A stretch of DNA of 64,000 nucleotides from Bacillota bacterium (GTDB taxonomy: Bacteria > Bacillota > Clostridia > Oscillospirales > Oscillospiraceae): assembly GCA_029268085.1 (NCBI GenBank), contig JAJUHD010000001.1, positions 19,420-83,419 of the forward strand, written 5' to 3'. The translations under genes and the position numbers were made by a program. Of this stretch, positions 1 through 8,836 are shown piece by piece. Each line of letters starts with the position of its first letter. The stretch's first letter is position 1. The notes beneath the pieces are model-generated. The model saw only the letters and a list, made by a program, of their open reading frames with translations. It did not search any database and was not told the origin of the DNA.

Positions 1-1
1 G

Positions 2-190
2 CTATGTCTCTTGTATTATCTTGATTTTTCAAAAGTTCTCGGCCCCAAATACGCCCGCTTTGCAAGCGTGTTGTTTGGAGCCGCTGCCCTTATATACGGT
101 CTGGCCTTTATTGCGTCAGTCGTAATTAAGGAGCTGTACAGGCTGTACCTACCTTTTAAGAAGTTGCTGAAAAAGCTTTTCCGGGAGTAA
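2..190 (+). CDS. C-terminal end of a membrane protein, possibly an oligosaccharide flippase (partial)
   Basis: An open frame enters from the left edge and stops at 188-190. The visible 62 residues contain one clear hydrophobic segment (FASVLFGAAALIYGLAFIAS) followed by a lysine/arginine-rich amphipathic tail ending KKLLKKLFRE. Such a tail after a last membrane helix is common in Wzx/MurJ-type polysaccharide exporters, and the gene sits directly in front of a glycan cluster with only 3 bases to the next start. The flippase role is inferred from context; the sequence itself shows only a membrane protein C-terminus. Confidence 0.5.
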   Translation, partial: LCLLYYLDFSKVLGPKYARFASVLFGAAALIYGLAFIASVVIKELYRLYLPFKKLLKKLFRE

Positions 191-193
191 AAT

Positions 194-1180
194 ATGAATG
201 TATTTCCATATCAAAATGAGCTTAAGACGCTCTGGGACAGGTTTGTGTCGGAAAACTCTGTCAACGGCACCTTTTTGCATTCGAGAAGATTTCTTGAGTA
301 CCACGGGCCGGAAAAATTCATGGACTGCTCGGTTTTGATAGGCACCGCAAAATCGGACATTTGGGCGGTCGTCCCGGCCTGCAGAAGCCTAAGCGACGGG
401 AAAGTTACCTTTTTCTCGCATCCGGGCAGCACTTACGGCGGCATAGTAGCCGAAAAAATAAGATATAACCTCGAGGATATGACGGCCATAATTGACGCTC
501 TTGAGGATTATATAAAGTCAAACGGATTTGAAAAAGCCGTGCTTAAGCTGACGCCGGACATCTTTTCGGCCGCCTCGACGGATCTGCATCAGTATCTTTT
601 GACTTATCGGGGCTTTTCCCATTATTCCGAGCTGAGTGCATATATAGATTATCCGTCATACGGCAGCGACATACTGGGGCACATGAACAACGCCAGAAGG
701 CGCAAGCTTAAGAAGTGCCTCGAGCAGAACCTGCGCTTTGAAATGATTTCTTTGGATAAGGACGTAGCCGAATTCTATGAAATTTTGAAGGAAAACCTTG
801 AAAAGCACGGCGCAAAACCCGTTCACACCCTTGACGAGCTGCTTGACTTTAAGAACGGTCGGCTTCCCGATATCGTGGACTTTTACGGGGTGTTTCTAGG
901 AGACCGGATGATAGCTGGAGCGATGAGCTTTAATTTCAGGGAGAGAAACGTGCTGCACATTCAGTACAGCGGAGCGCTTCAGGAGTACAACAAGCTGACC
1001 CCCATGTCGTTTTTGTTTTATAATTTGATAAAAAGCGGAATGGAGCGAGGCTTCTCCAGGCTGTCCTGGGGGATATCGACGGAAAAACAAGGAAAGATCC
1101 TGAATTTAAATCTTGCCCAGACAAAGGAATCCTACGGAAGCGTTTTCACGCTTAACCGTACTTTTTACAAGGAATATTGA
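194..1180 (+). CDS. GNAT/FemAB-like acyltransferase
   Basis: This 328-residue soluble protein resembles the FemAB/BioF2-like branch of the GNAT superfamily (lipid II aminoacyltransferase and peptidoglycan-bridge type enzymes). The pattern seen is an N-terminal GNAT-like half, a central positively charged stretch (NNARRRKLKKCLEQN, about residues 164-178) and a second half with the typical phrase FYGVFLGDRMIAGAMSFNF followed by YNKLTPMSFLFYNLIK. The start is supported by a GGGAG about 6 bases upstream. In this cluster it could transfer an acyl or aminoacyl group onto an amino sugar. The donor and acceptor cannot be told from sequence. Confidence 0.65.
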   Translation: MNVFPYQNELKTLWDRFVSENSVNGTFLHSRRFLEYHGPEKFMDCSVLIGTAKSDIWAVVPACRSLSDGKVTFFSHPGSTYGGIVAEKIRYNLEDMTAIIDALEDYIKSNGFEKAVLKLTPDIFSAASTDLHQYLLTYRGFSHYSELSAYIDYPSYGSDILGHMNNARRRKLKKCLEQNLRFEMISLDKDVAEFYEILKENLEKHGAKPVHTLDELLDFKNGRLPDIVDFYGVFLGDRMIAGAMSFNFRERNVLHIQYSGALQEYNKLTPMSFLFYNLIKSGMERGFSRLSWGISTEKQGKILNLNLAQTKESYGSVFTLNRTFYKEY

Positions 1181-1192
1181 GCTGGTGAAAAC

Positions 1193-2158
1193 ATGAAGGA
1201 ATACGGCGGCTACCTGCCTTTGGAACTGCCCAGAAAAAGAGAATATTTTTCGGAAAACAAGCATGACTTCATAAGGCTGAATTGCGGCCGGTCCGCTATT
1301 TATTGCGCCCTGAGGGACGCGAAACCTTCAAAAGTCTATATACCGTACTACAACTGCGCCACGGTCGAGGAGCCATTTGTCAGGCTCGGGATACCGTATA
1401 GCTTCTATAAAATAGACCGGGATTTCCTGCCTGTGGACGTGGCTCTTAAGGACAATGAATATCTCCTGTACGTCAATTACTACGGAATTGCTGACAGCGA
1501 AAAAATAAGCCTTGTGCTGAACAGGTACGGGCGTGTGTTCTTCGATAATACCCAGGCCTTCTTTGCCGATCCTGTCGAGGATGCCTACAATATATATTCC
1601 TGCAGAAAATTCTTCGGCGTGAGCGACGGGGCCTACCTGTTGAAAAGAGGCATAAAGCCGATAGAGCTTCCGCAGGATTCTTCTTGTGAAAGAATGCTCT
1701 TTACAATGAAATGCATAGAGCAAACGACCAACGACGCATACAGGGAGCATTTGGAGAACGAGGCGGTTTTCGCGAAAGAGCCGATGCTTATGTCGCGCCT
1801 GACGCAGAGGATACTCTCGTCCGTCGATTATCCGTCGGTCCGGAGGCAGAGATACAGGAATTTTCTGTGCCTGCATAAAATTCTGGGCGGGAAAAACCTT
1901 CTTGCCGTCAACATTGAAAGTCGGACTCCCGTTGCCTACCCGCTGCTCATAAAAAACGACGGCTTGAGGCGGAGGCTGATAGAAAAAAAGGTCTATGTGC
2001 CCTGCTGGTGGAAGCATGTCATGGATAAAACCGAGCCCGCAGACTGCGAATACGAGCTTTCGCGCTATCTGCTACCTCTGCCCATAGACCAGAGATATTC
2101 AGTTGGTGACATGGAGGAGCTGGCGGAGATTGTTTTGGAAAGCGCGGTGGAATCATGA
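1193..2158 (+). CDS. Divergent DegT/DnrJ/EryC1-type PLP aminotransferase homologue
   Basis: The 321-residue product is a shortened relative of sugar aminotransferases. A Gly/Ser-containing stretch near residue 31 (LNCGRSAIY) fits the N-terminal cofactor region, FFDNTQAFF carries the cofactor-ring Asp at about 118, and SCRKFFGVSDGAYL supplies the Schiff-base lysine at about 139 in the place of the usual SFxPxKxLG motif. Family members are normally 360-390 residues and contact the substrate through a longer C-terminal part, so substrate or function may differ. It overlaps the next gene by 4 bases (ATGA), so the two are probably translationally coupled. Retention of the lysine argues for an active PLP enzyme. 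Confidence 0.6.
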   Translation: MKEYGGYLPLELPRKREYFSENKHDFIRLNCGRSAIYCALRDAKPSKVYIPYYNCATVEEPFVRLGIPYSFYKIDRDFLPVDVALKDNEYLLYVNYYGIADSEKISLVLNRYGRVFFDNTQAFFADPVEDAYNIYSCRKFFGVSDGAYLLKRGIKPIELPQDSSCERMLFTMKCIEQTTNDAYREHLENEAVFAKEPMLMSRLTQRILSSVDYPSVRRQRYRNFLCLHKILGGKNLLAVNIESRTPVAYPLLIKNDGLRRRLIEKKVYVPCWWKHVMDKTEPADCEYELSRYLLPLPIDQRYSVGDMEELAEIVLESAVES

Positions 2159-3006
2159 GAGAGATTATTTTTTCAGGTGAAAAGGAGCTTGGCTGCTGGT
2201 GTCTTAAATCCATTCAAAAGAGCTTTGACAGGATATATATTCTTGACAACGGGGACAAGGCCGTTCTGGCCCTTAAACGTCCGCAGGACACGCTGATTAA
2301 AGAATTCGATGAGGCAGACTGTCCCTATGTTTTTTTAGGCGGGCATTCCCCTCTCATCAAAAAAGAGGCGCTTGAGAAAAAAACCTACATTAATATCCAC
2401 GGAGCGCTGCTTCCGAGATTTAGAGGGATGCATTCCATATTCTGGGCCATAATGAACTTTGAGGAAGAGGTCGGGATGACGGTTCACCTGGTGGACGAAT
2501 ATATGGATTCCGGAGATATAATACACCAGTTCAGATTTGCCTATAAAGAGCAGCCTATGCGGGAAATATTCAAGATGTTTTATGAACGCATATATAATGA
2601 GCTTGACTGTGTTTTGGCGGACTATCTGGACGGGAAAATAACCCCGACCCCGCAGAACAAGGAAGAAGCTCTTTGGGGATGCAGGCGCAACCTGGACGAC
2701 TGCCTTATAGATTTCAACTGGGATAACAGAATAATAAACCGTTTTTTCAAGGCGCTAACAGAGCCTTACCCCCTGCCCAGAATCCTGGTTAGGGGCAAAA
2801 TTTACGAGGTTATAGACTATAAGCTGGTTTCCAGGGAGTATTTTGTAACCGTGGGACGATGCCTGAACGTAGACGAGGAAGGCGCCTGGATCAAGACTAA
2901 AGAGGGTTTTCTCGTAGTGAACAAATTGCGCGACGTCGAGGATAACAAAATAGTTTATGCGAGGGACACAATACCCATCGGTTATCGTTTCAAAAGCAGG
3001 ATGTAA
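2155..3006 (+). CDS. Methionyl-tRNA-formyltransferase-fold sugar N-formyltransferase
   Basis: The N-terminal 200 residues match the formyl-transferase fold that uses N10-formyltetrahydrofolate. The catalytic triad is visible as Asn80 and His82 in INIHGALLPRFRG and Asp118 in EYMDSGD. In place of the tRNA-binding C-terminal domain there is a shorter 80-residue tail, as in sugar formyltransferases. With an FdtA-like isomerase immediately downstream and a DegT aminotransferase 3.5 kb on, the likely acceptor is a nucleotide-linked 3-amino-3,6-dideoxyhexose, giving a 3-formamido sugar. The acceptor is inference from context; the chemistry is well supported. Confidence 0.8.
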   Translation: MREIIFSGEKELGCWCLKSIQKSFDRIYILDNGDKAVLALKRPQDTLIKEFDEADCPYVFLGGHSPLIKKEALEKKTYINIHGALLPRFRGMHSIFWAIMNFEEEVGMTVHLVDEYMDSGDIIHQFRFAYKEQPMREIFKMFYERIYNELDCVLADYLDGKITPTPQNKEEALWGCRRNLDDCLIDFNWDNRIINRFFKALTEPYPLPRILVRGKIYEVIDYKLVSREYFVTVGRCLNVDEEGAWIKTKEGFLVVNKLRDVEDNKIVYARDTIPIGYRFKSRM

Positions 3007-3008
3007 GC

Positions 3009-3428
3009 ATGAAAAACGTAAAAACGATTAATTTCAGAAATATAGGAGACGAATCCGGCTACCTTACGCCCATTGAAGCCGAACGCGACATACCGTTCGG
3101 CATAAAACGCGTTTATTATATCACCGGCGTGAGAAGCGGCGAGCGGAGAGGCTTCCACTCGCACAGGGATCTGCATCAGCTGCTGATATGCGTCTCTGGA
3201 TCGGTAAAAATACTTGTTAAAACTCCCTTCGAGGAAAAAATTATAATTCTGGACAAGCCTTATGAGGGCCTGTATATCGGGCCTATGATATGGCGGGAAA
3301 TGTTCGACTTTTCCGAGGGCAGCGCGCTTGTGGTTTTGGCGTCGGAGCATTATTCGGAAGACGACTACATCAGAGATTATCCGCAATATGAAAAGGAAGC
3401 GAGAGAGTACTGGTCCAAGCGGAGCTGA
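3009..3428 (+). CDS. FdtA/QdtA-like cupin sugar 3,4-ketoisomerase
   Basis: A 139-residue single-domain cupin of the size and pattern of dTDP-4-keto-6-deoxyglucose 3,4-ketoisomerases. Characteristic stretches are RGFHSHRDLHQLLICVSGSV (His50, His52, His56) and the late YIGPMIWREM. Known FdtA/QdtA enzymes move the keto group from C4 to C3 so that a DegT-type transaminase can install a 3-amino group. The formyltransferase directly upstream and the DegT enzyme at 6576 complete the expected set. The upstream dTDP-glucose synthase and dehydratase (RmlA/RmlB) are not in this window. Galacto versus gluco configuration cannot be decided here. Confidence 0.75.
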   Translation: MKNVKTINFRNIGDESGYLTPIEAERDIPFGIKRVYYITGVRSGERRGFHSHRDLHQLLICVSGSVKILVKTPFEEKIIILDKPYEGLYIGPMIWREMFDFSEGSALVVLASEHYSEDDYIRDYPQYEKEAREYWSKRS

Positions 3429-3475
3429 ACGCGTGCTGCGGATTGAAAAAACATACGATAAGGAATTGAGGCCGA

Positions 3476-4939
3476 ATGAAGTTGAATAGGATGAATTTCA
3501 GCCGATTTATCTATTTTAAGGAATTATCGGAAGAATTACTGAAGCTCGACAAGAGAATATTGAAGGGAAAAGCGCCGGAAATAATAAAAGAGCTGGATTT
3601 TCAGGCCGAACGCATATTTCGAAGGCAAAAAGGCGGATTTTGGGACATTACGGATGGGGACAAGGTTTTTATAGGCTTTCTGAAAGAGCTTGCCCGCTCT
3701 CTTCAGAGCGGAAATCCATGCAATTCCGTCGAAGAACTGCTCAGAAAGGCGGAGTCGCTGCGTGAGGAGAGGTTGAAAATAGTTTTTCTGGCACAGGAGA
3801 GCGTATGCTGGCCGTCGCTGGAGAGCTTTTACCATTCCTGCGTCAAAGATGAGCGGTTCAATACCGATTTGGTATATGTTCCGTTTGAACACGCCAACTC
3901 GAACTCCGATGTCGATTATTTCAAGGCCTATACCGAAGAGCTCAAGCTGCCGATAATAAGGCACAATGAATACAGCGTTTCGGAGGAGAGCCCCGATCTC
4001 GCCGTTTTCGTCAAGCCATATGACTGTATACCTATTCAATATCATATTGACGCCATCCATAAGGTCGTGGAGCGGTCGGTATATATAAGATACGGCTTTG
4101 AGATAGCCGACTACAACGTCGATCTGCATTTCAAGCTGCCGCTCGAGCATAAGGCCTGGCGTTTCATAGCCTACGGAAAGCTTGTCAAAGAGCTTGCCGC
4201 CAAACACGGATACAGAAACGGGGAAAATGTCGCCGTCTGGGGACATCCCAGAGCCGATATGTATAGAGATTTGCCGGAAAAGAAAAAAACGCTGCCCAAG
4301 GAACTGACGGAGAAAATAAAAAACCGGAAAACAGTGCTCTGGAACACGCAGCATACGATAATGCCCGGATTTGGAGCCGGAACATACTTTCAGTGGAAAG
4401 ATGAGATTTTCAAATACTTTAAGGACAATCAGGATATGTTTCTGCTTTGGAGGCCTCATCCGCTTATGTTCGGCGCCATAGTGAACAACGGTTTTATGAC
4501 CAGGGAGGAGTTGGACGCCTTTGTCAGAGAACTTTCCGCGGAGGACAACATATTAGTAGACCAGAGCACAGATTACAGAAACGCTTTCTACGCTTCAGAC
4601 GCCATCGTTACCGACGGGACCGCTTTCTTCCTTGAGTACCTCTATACGGGAAACCCTCTTCTTTACACGCCGAAAAAAGGCGGAGGCAGCATCTACAACG
4701 CGGAAGAGATTATGAAAGGCCTCTATGTGGCCCGCGAACCGAACGATGTAAAAAACTTTTTGGACATGGTAAGGGAAGGGCGGGACCCCATGAAAGATGA
4801 GAGGGATAAGCTGAAGAACGAGCTTTTATATGTGCCCGAGAATAAGAGCGTCGGACAGAATATAGTCGACAATATCGCAAAGGAACTGACAGAAGAAGAA
4901 AAGAGGAAGGCCACATCCTTTTTTGAGGGTTTAAGATGA
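3476..4939 (+). CDS. CDP-glycerol:glycerophosphotransferase-family protein
   Basis: The 487-residue product carries the C-terminal GT-B-like domain of TagB/TagF-type glycerophosphotransferases. Diagnostic stretches are VWGHPRADMY, VLWNTQHT, FLLWRPHPLM with the HP pair, and the acceptor/donor region SDAIVTDGTAFFLEYLYTGNP. The N-terminal 230 residues are less conserved and probably bind the acceptor. It overlaps by 4 bases the gene for glycerol-3-phosphate cytidylyltransferase, its expected donor source. The pair implies addition of glycerol phosphate units to a surface glycan, either as a single decoration or as a short teichoic-like chain. Confidence 0.8.
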   Translation: MKLNRMNFSRFIYFKELSEELLKLDKRILKGKAPEIIKELDFQAERIFRRQKGGFWDITDGDKVFIGFLKELARSLQSGNPCNSVEELLRKAESLREERLKIVFLAQESVCWPSLESFYHSCVKDERFNTDLVYVPFEHANSNSDVDYFKAYTEELKLPIIRHNEYSVSEESPDLAVFVKPYDCIPIQYHIDAIHKVVERSVYIRYGFEIADYNVDLHFKLPLEHKAWRFIAYGKLVKELAAKHGYRNGENVAVWGHPRADMYRDLPEKKKTLPKELTEKIKNRKTVLWNTQHTIMPGFGAGTYFQWKDEIFKYFKDNQDMFLLWRPHPLMFGAIVNNGFMTREELDAFVRELSAEDNILVDQSTDYRNAFYASDAIVTDGTAFFLEYLYTGNPLLYTPKKGGGSIYNAEEIMKGLYVAREPNDVKNFLDMVREGRDPMKDERDKLKNELLYVPENKSVGQNIVDNIAKELTEEEKRKATSFFEGLR

Positions 4940-5361
4940 AAAAATACAAAATCGGTTATATCCCGGGCACATTCGACTTGTTTCACATCGGACATCTAAA
5001 TCTTATCAGAAATGCGCGGCAGTACTGCGACAAACTGATTTGCGCCGTCTCAACGGACGAGGTTGTCGAATCCCACAAAAACAAAAGGCCCGTCATACCC
5101 TTTGAAGAAAGAATAGAAATCGTCCGCGCCATACGCTATGTGGACGAGGCGGTGCCCCAGACGAATCAGGACAAATACGCGCAGTGGAAGGAATACGGCT
5201 TCGACGCGATATTTGGGGGAAGCGACCTTCTCGGCACTCCGAAATGGCTTGCTTATGAGGCCGAGCTAAAGCCTGAGGGAGTAGACTTCATATATTTCGA
5301 GTACACAAAAACCACCTCGTCCACACTTATTACTAAAGTTCTGAAAACCTTGGGGGAATAG
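4936..5361 (+). CDS. tagD: Glycerol-3-phosphate cytidylyltransferase
   Basis: A 141-residue cytidylyltransferase of the TagD/GCT size. It shows GTFDLFHIGH with the catalytic HxGH (His17, His20) and, near the C-terminus, YTKTTSST in the position of the RTxGISTT nucleotide-binding motif. It makes CDP-glycerol from CTP and glycerol 3-phosphate. The RTxGISTT variant is less canonical (Arg replaced by Tyr, Gly-Ile by Thr-Ser), so a related polyol phosphate such as ribitol or another alcohol phosphate is possible. The 4-base overlap with the glycerophosphotransferase gene supports the CDP-glycerol reading. Confidence 0.78.
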   Translation: MKKYKIGYIPGTFDLFHIGHLNLIRNARQYCDKLICAVSTDEVVESHKNKRPVIPFEERIEIVRAIRYVDEAVPQTNQDKYAQWKEYGFDAIFGGSDLLGTPKWLAYEAELKPEGVDFIYFEYTKTTSSTLITKVLKTLGE

Positions 5362-5363
5362 GC

Positions 5364-6560
5364 ATGGCAAACGGCGTTTTGGAATATAACGAGAAACAGC
5401 TTGTGCTTCAGGCAAAAATGGGAATTAGGGGAAAATATAAAATATATCCCGAACGTATTTATTTGAACCTTACGAACAGATGCAACTTATACTGCGTCAT
5501 GTGTTCCCACACCTCAAAGGATTATAAAAACAAGACCTACGATGACGCCCTGCCCTTCAGCACTACGCTTGAAGACATAAAGCGCCTGTTCGAGGGCGGA
5601 AATTTCCCGGACGAGCTGCGGCAAAAGCCGATAGAGTTCTGTTCGTTCTCGGGAGAAACATTTTTGAATGTCAATATTTATGAAATATTCAGGTACATAA
5701 AAGAAGAGTTGCCCTGCTCGAGAATTGCGGTTACATCAAACGGAACTATACCGCCCGTGCGGGACGACATAGTAAAGTATATCGACAAGCTTGCGTTTTC
5801 GGTGGACGGCAGCACAAAGGAAACCTATGAGGCCATAAGGACTCCCGCCAGCTTTGAAAAGGCAAAAGCCGCGATGGCAAGATGGTATGAGGCAAAGCTG
5901 AAGCACGAAAGCGAAATAAGCTTCGGCTTCAATGTATGCCTGAGCGGGCTTAACATCCGAGAGCTGCCGGGCATCGTCAGGCTTGCGCACGAACTGTGCA
6001 GGGTCGAAAACGTTTACTGCCAGCCGCTGATTACATACGATAAAACCAAAGAGCTTAAAAAATACGAGCTGAACAATATAGATGTCAGGGAAGCGAGGAA
6101 GTACCTTGAGGAAGCGGTGAACGCGGCAAGGGATTTAGGCGTTAGGCTCGATATTCAGCAATCCATATGGGATCTGTTGGACGACTCCAAGATAACGGAA
6201 AACAACAAGCTCGCCGTCGACTTTACAAAGAATCGATACTGTCAGAATCTGCGCTCAAACAGCCTGGTGCTGACGCATGACAGCAAGCTCAGGTATCTTT
6301 GTTCGTTCATGCATATGGACCAGCAGAGGGAGCTGATGAACAAATATAACATTCCTGCCGGCGGAAACATGATGGATCTGCTCAATTCGCCGCAAATGTG
6401 GAAGCTCAGGAAAGACTTTATTGAAGGCAAATGCCTCGGGTATTGCGGAAAGTGCCTTTACGGCCAGTCCGGCTACAATCAGCTCTCGACATCAAAAATC
6501 CCCGAAGAGGTAAAGGACGAAGGATTTTTGGCAGGATTGCTGTCGCGCTTCAAAAAATAG
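5364..6560 (+). CDS. Radical SAM/SPASM-domain enzyme
   Basis: The N-terminus has the radical SAM cluster motif CNLYCVMC (Cys40, Cys44, Cys47) on a typical first strand (RIYLNLTNRC). A Gly-rich SAM-binding region follows (FCSFSGETFLN), then a second cysteine-rich region in the last third (CQNL, LRYLCSF, CLGYCGKC) that fits a SPASM auxiliary Fe-S domain. At 398 residues it is full length. SPASM proteins inside glycan clusters often modify sugars or activated precursors, but the substrate here is unknown. A GGGGGA site 7 bases upstream supports the ATG start, and the gene begins 2 bases after tagD. Confidence 0.8.
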   Translation: MANGVLEYNEKQLVLQAKMGIRGKYKIYPERIYLNLTNRCNLYCVMCSHTSKDYKNKTYDDALPFSTTLEDIKRLFEGGNFPDELRQKPIEFCSFSGETFLNVNIYEIFRYIKEELPCSRIAVTSNGTIPPVRDDIVKYIDKLAFSVDGSTKETYEAIRTPASFEKAKAAMARWYEAKLKHESEISFGFNVCLSGLNIRELPGIVRLAHELCRVENVYCQPLITYDKTKELKKYELNNIDVREARKYLEEAVNAARDLGVRLDIQQSIWDLLDDSKITENNKLAVDFTKNRYCQNLRSNSLVLTHDSKLRYLCSFMHMDQQRELMNKYNIPAGGNMMDLLNSPQMWKLRKDFIEGKCLGYCGKCLYGQSGYNQLSTSKIPEEVKDEGFLAGLLSRFKK

Positions 6561-6575
6561 TATTGGAGAGAGCAT

Positions 6576-7673
6576 ATGAAAATACCTTTTTCAACATTTG
6601 AGCATATGCATAACAGCATAAAGCCCGAGATGACGGCGGCTTTCGAACGCTGCTATAATAAAGGCTGGTTTATTCAGGGAGAAGAATACGATGCCTTTGA
6701 GCGCGAATTTGCAGCTTACTGCGGCGCAAAATACGGAGTCGGAGTCGGAAACGGCATGGACGCCATTTACCTTATTCTGCGAGGCCTGGACATCGGCGAG
6801 GGGGACGAGGTCATAGTGCCCTCGCATACTTTCATTGCAACGGCCCTGGCCGTAATATACGCAGGGGCCACCCCTGTTTTCTGCGAGGTGGACGAGGAAA
6901 GCTTCAACATAGACCCCGAAAAAATTCCCGCCTGCATTACTGAAAAGACAAGGGCCATAATAGCCGTGCACCTTTACGGTCAGACTGCCGACATGGACAG
7001 GATAAACGAGATAGCCAAACAAAAGGGACTGTATGTAATAGAAGACGCGGCGCAATCGCACGGCGCGCTGTACAAAGGAAAGAGGGCAGGCGCTTTGAGC
7101 GATGCGGCCGCTTTCAGCTTTTATCCGGGCAAAAATCTGGGGGCGCTAGGAGACGGCGGCGCGGTGGTGACCGACAACAAGGAGCTTGCGGATAAAATAC
7201 ACGCGCTTTGCTGCTACGGCTCCGTAAAAAAGTATGTCCACATATATAAAGGAGTCAACTCCAGGCTTGATGAAATGCAGGCGGCTTTTCTGAGAGTCAA
7301 ATTAAGGCATCTGGACGAGTGGACGGAGGAAAGGAAAATTACGGCCGAAAAGTATTCGCGCCTTATAACAAACCCTTTGATAAAGCTTCCAAGGGTACAA
7401 GAGGACTGCGAACACGTCTGGTATGTATACGCGATACGCTGCCGCGAGAGGGACAGGCTGCAGAAGCATCTTGAGGAAAGAGGAATAGGCACTATAATAC
7501 ATTATCCCATACCTATGCATCTGCACGAAGCCTTTCGCGATATGGGATACAAAAAGGGAGACTATAAAACCGCCGAGGAAATTTCGGATACAGTCTTAAG
7601 CATACCCTTGTATATTGGCATGGGCGACGAGGAAATAAAATATGTGGCTGATTCCATAAACAGCTTCAGATAG
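6576..7673 (+). CDS. DegT/DnrJ/EryC1/StrS-family sugar aminotransferase (FdtB/QdtB-like)
   Basis: A full-length 365-residue PLP-dependent nucleotide-sugar aminotransferase. The Schiff-base lysine is Lys186 in [15 protein letters not shown], the cofactor Asp is at about 157 in [11 protein letters not shown], and the [10 protein letters not shown] phosphate-contact motif is intact. Sequence style and the FdtA-like isomerase at 3009 suggest a C3 transaminase acting on dTDP-3-keto-6-deoxyhexose. The resulting amine would be the substrate of the formyltransferase at 2155. A GGAGAG site precedes the ATG. Confidence 0.85.
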   Translation: MKIPFSTFEHMHNSIKPEMTAAFERCYNKGWFIQGEEYDAFEREFAAYCGAKYGVGVGNGMDAIYLILRGLDIGEGDEVIVPSHTFIATALAVIYAGATPVFCEVDEESFNIDPEKIPACITEKTRAIIAVHLYGQTADMDRINEIAKQKGLYVIEDAAQSHGALYKGKRAGALSDAAAFSFYPGKNLGALGDGGAVVTDNKELADKIHALCCYGSVKKYVHIYKGVNSRLDEMQAAFLRVKLRHLDEWTEERKITAEKYSRLITNPLIKLPRVQEDCEHVWYVYAIRCRERDRLQKHLEERGIGTIIHYPIPMHLHEAFRDMGYKKGDYKTAEEISDTVLSIPLYIGMGDEEIKYVADSINSFR

Positions 7674-7759
7674 AAGGCGCCTCCTCTATTTTAGCTGCGC
7701 AGACAATTATTTCTTTTGCTTTTCGGTTGATTTTATGGAACCATAAAGCGGAGGAACAT

Positions 7760-8824
7760 TTGGGGAACGATATGGATTATTTGAACGGATTGATAAGGAT
7801 ATCAAACTATGCCGGCATACGTCAGGACATAGTGCAGGCCGGAGGCGGTAATTCCTCCGTCAAGATTTCGGACAAGGTGATGCTGATAAAATCTTCGGGA
7901 TTCCAATTGGCTGAAATGACGCCGGAGAGCGGGTATTCTGAGGTGAATTATAAAATAATTGCCGACTATTTCCTGAATTTAAGTAATGAATTTGAGAAGA
8001 GAACAGAAAAAGAGCTTCTGGAAACAGCGTATTTAAGAGGCGGGCGCCCTTCAATAGAAACTTTTTTGCATTCGATAACGGGCACCTTCACTCTTCATAC
8101 GCATCCCGTCGTAGTCAATGCTCTTGTCTCGCGCTGCGGAGGGATGGAGACGCTTAAAAGCATCTTTCCGGACGCTTTTTTTACAGGATACGCAAAGCCG
8201 GGCATGGAGCTTGCTGAAGAGTATTTTTCCGCCTATATGTCGCAGAGGGAAAGCGACAAAGACGTGGCCGAGGTAGTCTTCCTGAAGAATCACGGTCTTA
8301 TCGTTAGCGCCGAAACCCCTGAAGAGGTTATCGAAAAGCATGAAGCCGTTCTGAAAACGATCGAGAAGCATTTGGATTGCGATATGTCAGCGTTCCATAA
8401 CGCAACATATTTGAATCAATCGCTGGAGAGCATATACGGACATGGCGTGGTGTGGACTGTAAACGACAAGCATGTTCTGGACGAGTTCCGGCGCAGCGAC
8501 GGGAAAATGTGGAATTACGGTTTTTGTCCCGATTGCCTGGTTTACTGCGGCAAGGCCCCGCTTATTATTGAAGACGAGAATCCTGCGTCTGCGGTAAAAG
8601 AGCATCAAATCAGATTCGGCAAACCTTCTGTTATAGTTTATAAGGGCAATATATACATATATGCCGCTTCTATGAAGAAGGCGCTGGAGACTCAAGCCGT
8701 CCTCAGCTTCAGCGCCCAGGTTTCCGCGCTGAACTCGGGGCGCCGGTGCGAGTTTCTTTGCGAAGAAGATCAGAACCGGATTTTGAACTGGGAAAGCGAG
8801 AAGTATCGGCAAAACATCAGGTGA
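7760..8824 (+). CDS. Class II aldolase/adducin-family protein
   Basis: The fold signature is clear: QAGGGNSSVKISDKVMLIKSSG, then FLHSITGTFTLHTHP with the metal-binding HxH, and VFLKNHGLIVSAETPEEV with the third histidine. Members are zinc aldolases or epimerases acting on phosphorylated sugars. At about 354 residues the protein is longer than the typical 210-250, with an additional C-terminal part of unknown role (NYGFCPDCLVYCGKAPL). The start is uncertain. TTG at 7760 has GGAGG 5 bases upstream and is preferred; ATG at 7772 has only GGGGA, and the longest frame (TTG 7727) has no ribosome site. It sits next to two nucleotidyltransferases, so it may supply a short phosphorylated precursor. Confidence 0.75.
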   Translation: MGNDMDYLNGLIRISNYAGIRQDIVQAGGGNSSVKISDKVMLIKSSGFQLAEMTPESGYSEVNYKIIADYFLNLSNEFEKRTEKELLETAYLRGGRPSIETFLHSITGTFTLHTHPVVVNALVSRCGGMETLKSIFPDAFFTGYAKPGMELAEEYFSAYMSQRESDKDVAEVVFLKNHGLIVSAETPEEVIEKHEAVLKTIEKHLDCDMSAFHNATYLNQSLESIYGHGVVWTVNDKHVLDEFRRSDGKMWNYGFCPDCLVYCGKAPLIIEDENPASAVKEHQIRFGKPSVIVYKGNIYIYAASMKKALETQAVLSFSAQVSALNSGRRCEFLCEEDQNRILNWESEKYRQNIR

Positions 8825-8836
8825 CGAGGGGAAAAC

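Noticed and set aside
1328..2017. Long antisense frame (229 codons) opposite the DegT-like gene
   Set aside because: No family resemblance, no ribosome site, and fully opposite a gene with clear motifs; a codon-bias shadow.
3536..4459. Long antisense frame (307 codons) opposite the glycerophosphotransferase gene
   Set aside because: Same reasons as above; it lies wholly within a well-supported gene on the other strand.
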